This document shows positions 61,169 to 64,000 of a DNA stretch of 64,000 nt, piece after piece. Each line of letters opens with the position of its first letter. Positions within the stretch are counted from its first letter, which is position 1. The translations under genes and the position numbers were made by a program. The stretch is from Sarcina ventriculi. Its GTDB lineage: Bacteria; Bacillota; Clostridia; Clostridiales; Clostridiaceae. The notes under the pieces are model-generated. The model searched no databases and was not told the DNA's origin. It worked only from the letters and a program-made list of their open reading frames with translations. The stretch spans positions 372,001 through 436,000 of the forward strand of contig NZ_UAUL01000007.1 in the NCBI RefSeq assembly GCF_900456775.1. The letters run 5' to 3'.

Positions 61169-62554
61169 TTATTTATTATTTTCTAAAATATTAACTTTAT
61201 TTTTTTTATATCCAAATGAAACTTGATTATCTATTTGTGATTTTATTCTATTATAATCAATACCTGTTTTAATATCATTACTTAAATCATTAACCGAAAT
61301 AACCTCTACTACAATTTCATTTGTTTCACCATCATCTTCTAAATTAATAGACTTTTGATTAGTACCGCTTTTTTTAATTTTAGATAACACAATAATAACA
61401 ATAGAAAATATAATAGCCACAATTGCTAATACTTCAGCAGCATAAAAAGAACCAATAACATTTCCTAAGTTAAGAAATTTAGCTATATAATCTAATACTA
61501 TAGGACATATTGCTTCACCAACATATATTGAAGTTGTTACTATAGTAATAGCAAGTGATGTATGTTTATTATGAACACACTTTGAAGCGTAATAAAGTGA
61601 ATAAGGTACAATAAGCCCAAATCCTACACCAACTAAAACAACTCCAAGTCCCATAAAAGTAAATGTATTAGCTGAAATTAAAACTATTAAACCAATTGCT
61701 ATAATTATAAATGAGATTAATATTAACGTTTCTTTGAATATTCTTAGAACTCTTCCAAATGACATAGCTGAAAAAAATGCAAACAAAGTAACTAATGTTA
61801 TTAAAATAGCTGATGTTTCAGAATTTCCTAAATTTCTATTTTCAATTAAAAGTGCTATATTAGTTGGAATACTATAAAAAGTTATAAAAGCTAATATTAT
61901 AATAACTGCATATTTAAATACCTCTAAATTTAATTTTATATGCTTAGTTTCATTATGTATACTCTCTTTACGATTTTCTGGCGCATATCCATCAAAAGGC
62001 GCAACTTTTGGAAGACAAAATATCACAACAAGTAATATAGGTAAAGCTATTAAATATATTAAAAATATATTATGCCAATCAATAACAGCTATAATTCCAA
62101 CAATTGGTGTAGCTATAACTCCTCCGATATTACTACAAGCACTTGAATATCCCATAAATTTTGCTCTATCTTTTCCTTCAAAAAAATCACCTACTAAAAC
62201 CAAAGACATAGGTGCAATGATTCCAAGTCCTATACCAAAAATTCCTCTTGCCCCTAAAAGCATATATATATTATTTGAAAAATAACATACTATAGCTCCT
62301 ATTAAATAAATAATTAGACCTAAAATAAGCAAATATTTTTTTCTTATATGTCTACTAAATTGATTACTAAGTAAACTTATAGGAATACATATTAATGCTG
62401 GAATTGTTACTATTGATTTTATTAATGTCGGACTTACTTGCGGAAAATTAACTTTTATAATAGCAAGAGATGGCCCTATTGCTGATGTAGCAATTATAGT
62501 TAATAAAGCCACAGCTAAAACAGCTAATTTTGTAGCATTCTTAGTATTTTTCAT
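61169..62554 (-). CDS. MFS transporter
   Basis: 461 residues, 12 predicted TMs, with the loop 2-3 region RHIRKKYLLILG and motif C-like GIIATPIVGIIAV of drug exporters. The C-terminus has a long charged cytoplasmic tail (about 400-461) without known domain. First gene of the MFS-marR operon. Probably an efflux pump for the compound sensed by MarR; a link with the flanking glycosyltransferases is inference. Confidence 0.9.
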   Translation of the reverse strand: MKNTKNATKLAVLAVALLTIIATSAIGPSLAIIKVNFPQVSPTLIKSIVTIPALICIPISLLSNQFSRHIRKKYLLILGLIIYLIGAIVCYFSNNIYMLLGARGIFGIGLGIIAPMSLVLVGDFFEGKDRAKFMGYSSACSNIGGVIATPIVGIIAVIDWHNIFLIYLIALPILLVVIFCLPKVAPFDGYAPENRKESIHNETKHIKLNLEVFKYAVIIILAFITFYSIPTNIALLIENRNLGNSETSAILITLVTLFAFFSAMSFGRVLRIFKETLILISFIIIAIGLIVLISANTFTFMGLGVVLVGVGFGLIVPYSLYYASKCVHNKHTSLAITIVTTSIYVGEAICPIVLDYIAKFLNLGNVIGSFYAAEVLAIVAIIFSIVIIVLSKIKKSGTNQKSINLEDDGETNEIVVEVISVNDLSNDIKTGIDYNRIKSQIDNQVSFGYKKNKVNILENNK

Positions 62555-62653
62555 ATTTTCCTCCTTTGTTTATTGCAAGATAAAACTTTATTTCAAATTT
62601 AATATGAATTAAAATTAAAGATTTAAAACTCTTGATAAAAAAATTAATCTATA

Positions 62654-62695
62654 ATACTAATACAGTATAAATTAAAATAAGTTGATTTGTCAACT
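62654..62695 (-). promoter_or_regulatory. MFS-marR promoter with two dyads
   Basis: Minus strand TTGACA (62693-62688), an 18-bp spacer, TATACT (62669-62664). AGTTGATTTGTCAACT (62680-62695) covers the -35 and ATACTAATACAGTAT (62654-62668) covers the -10; both are symmetric and of MarR-operator size. Confidence 0.65.
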
Positions 62696-62723
62696 AAATT
62701 AAAATTTAAAAATTACTATACAA

Positions 62724-62767
62724 CAAAAAATATCTTTAAAGGTCTAGTTCCTTCAAAGATATTTTTA
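62724..62767 (-). terminator. Terminator of glycosyltransferase 2
   Basis: Stem AAAAATATCTTTAAAGG / CCTTCAAAGATATTTTT with one mismatch and a T-run on the minus strand. Confidence 0.85.
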
Positions 62768-62800
62768 GTAATCTTATAAAATTATTTATTTTAAATACAA

Positions 62801-63982
62801 TTAAATTACCTTGTGGATAGCTTCCGCAGCTTTTTTATATCCACCACATTCTCTTAAAGATTCGCCAACTTTTTTAGCATTTTCTTTATAAGAATTATCA
62901 GATAAAATTTTATTAACTGCATTTTCAATAGCTAAAGGAGATATGTCCCCCATTAAAGGAACACCAGCACCTAATTCCTCAACTCTTTTTGCAACCACAG
63001 GTTGGTCTCCAAATTGTGGAACAACTATTAAAGGTACATTATTATATAAACCTTCACTTGAACTATTCATTCCTCCATGAGTTATAAATAAATCAACTTT
63101 CTTTAATACTTCAAGTTGTGGAACATAATTATACAATTTAAAATTTGTAGGAATTTGTCCTAAATCACTAATATTAATTTTCTTTCCTACAGACATTATA
63201 ACCATTAAATCTTCTCTAGAACCTAAAGCCTTAAAACAATTCTTATAAAATTCAATATTTGTATTTGCAATAGTTCCTAAAGATATGTATACAATTTTCT
63301 TGTTTTTAGAATTTTCTATTTTAAAATCTTCTAATTCACGTCTATCAAATATAGATGGCCCAACAAATTTATATGTTTCATCAAAAACTTCTGCATTTGG
63401 TTGATAATACTTAGATGTAAACACTATAGTTAAATCATTTTTAACTCCAGTTATTAATTCTATTGGCTTTTCTGGAAAAGATATACCGAACTCTTTTCCC
63501 AATTTTTCAAATTCAGGTTTTAACTTTATAAAATTTTCAGTCATCTTATCAATTGTTGATTTATCTTGTGACATAGATTTTAAAATTCTTTCAGAAAATT
63601 CTTTATTAATAGCAAAAGTTGTAGATATTGTTATTACTTTTTTAACTTTAAACTTTTCTACAATTTTTGTTCCAGGTCTTATAAAAGGGTCAACTACTAT
63701 ATAATCAAATTCTCCCTCTTGCTCTATAGCTAAATTTAAAATATTTTTAAATATTTTTAAAAACCTTTCTCCCATATTATCAATTGTATTTTTGCCATCA
63801 AAATCTGAAAGATCCAAATCAAAACCTATAAATTTAGCACCAGTATTTTCAAATTTACTTCTAAATTCTTCAGAACATATGTAAATTATTTCATCTCCTT
63901 TTCTAATAAGCTCATTAACTAATCCTATTGTTGGATTAACATGTCCATGTCCTGGAAATGCTAAAAACAACCCTCTTGCCAT
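62801..63982 (-). CDS. MGT-family UDP-glycosyltransferase, copy 2
   Basis: 393 residues, clearly paralogous to the enzyme at 58606 through the whole length (shared GHVNPTIGLVNEL, IYISLGTIAN or VYISLGTIAN, HGGMNSSSEGL, VVPQFGDQPVVAKRVEE). Differences cluster in the N-terminal acceptor half (for example after residue 60 and near 160-200), as expected if the acceptors differ. It lies upstream of the MFS-marR operon with its own terminator. AGAAGGGA ribosome site; the start is complete within the window. Confidence 0.92.
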   Translation of the reverse strand: MARGLFLAFPGHGHVNPTIGLVNELIRKGDEIIYICSEEFRSKFENTGAKFIGFDLDLSDFDGKNTIDNMGERFLKIFKNILNLAIEQEGEFDYIVVDPFIRPGTKIVEKFKVKKVITISTTFAINKEFSERILKSMSQDKSTIDKMTENFIKLKPEFEKLGKEFGISFPEKPIELITGVKNDLTIVFTSKYYQPNAEVFDETYKFVGPSIFDRRELEDFKIENSKNKKIVYISLGTIANTNIEFYKNCFKALGSREDLMVIMSVGKKINISDLGQIPTNFKLYNYVPQLEVLKKVDLFITHGGMNSSSEGLYNNVPLIVVPQFGDQPVVAKRVEELGAGVPLMGDISPLAIENAVNKILSDNSYKENAKKVGESLRECGGYKKAAEAIHKVI

Positions 63983-64000
63983 TATAAATCCCTTCTTTCT

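Noticed and set aside
1-64000. tRNA, rRNA, transposase, integrase or phage genes
   Set aside because: None found on either strand; the only repeats are small operators, hairpins and protein-level paralogues.

Overview
This window is strongly AT-rich Firmicute DNA. The genes have AAGGAGG-like ribosome sites, frequent TTG/GTG starts, short intergenic gaps and U-tract hairpin terminators. The gene content (flavodiiron protein, ferredoxin-type aldo/keto reductase, two-subunit Fe-S tartrate dehydratase, many FMN reductases, SH3b cell-wall proteins) points to an anaerobic Clostridium, probably sensu stricto. I see no rRNA, tRNA, phage, IS, CRISPR array or origin. It reads as a chromosomal region rich in stress, redox, efflux and regulatory genes.

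Layout. 1-5 kb: the 5' part of ahpC with a Fur/PerR-type box, then an MMPL exporter and a secreted heptad-repeat partner. 5-12.6 kb: two DMT permeases, two related TetR genes, a LysR gene broken by a 7-bp duplication, oleate hydratase 1, an AraC gene and methylglyoxal synthase. 12.9-23 kb: a membrane-anchored GH16 glucanase, a FliB-like protein, a second MMPL/heptad cassette with a divergent TetR, a lactonase-like hydrolase, a TetR and an SH3b protein. 23-32 kb: an AdhR-like MerR with reductases, a flavodiiron protein, flavodoxin, Crp/Fnr regulator and FAD/NAD reductase set, then ttdAB. 32-44 kb: an AraC, manA, an aldo/keto reductase, dus, a TetR/flavodoxin/NTF2 group, oleate hydratase 2, a fasciclin protein, two HxlR regulators, an FMN reductase and an old-yellow-enzyme gene. 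44-52.9 kb: an M14 carboxypeptidase with five SH3b domains, a nitroreductase, an unrecognised Cys-containing protein, a methyltransferase, a frameshifted NTF2 gene, PHP and HAD phosphatases and an RpiR regulator. 53-64 kb: a heterodimeric ABC exporter with a two-component system, and two paralogous glycosyltransferases around TetR, MarR and MFS genes.

How the genes work together. The clearest theme is redox, electrophile and drug defence under many local regulators. Two small regulons can be read from the DNA. Three MerR-type promoters with 19-bp spacers share a TTAGAGTTAACTCTAA-like palindrome and drive three separate reductase transcription units. A nearly identical 39-bp element precedes both the HxlR-adjacent FMN reductase and a nitroreductase 4.6 kb away. 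Perfect palindromes fill or flank the promoters of the TetR/flavodoxin and TetR/MMPL pairs. Two genes (LysR and an NTF2-like protein) carry single small frameshifts that look recent or reversible.
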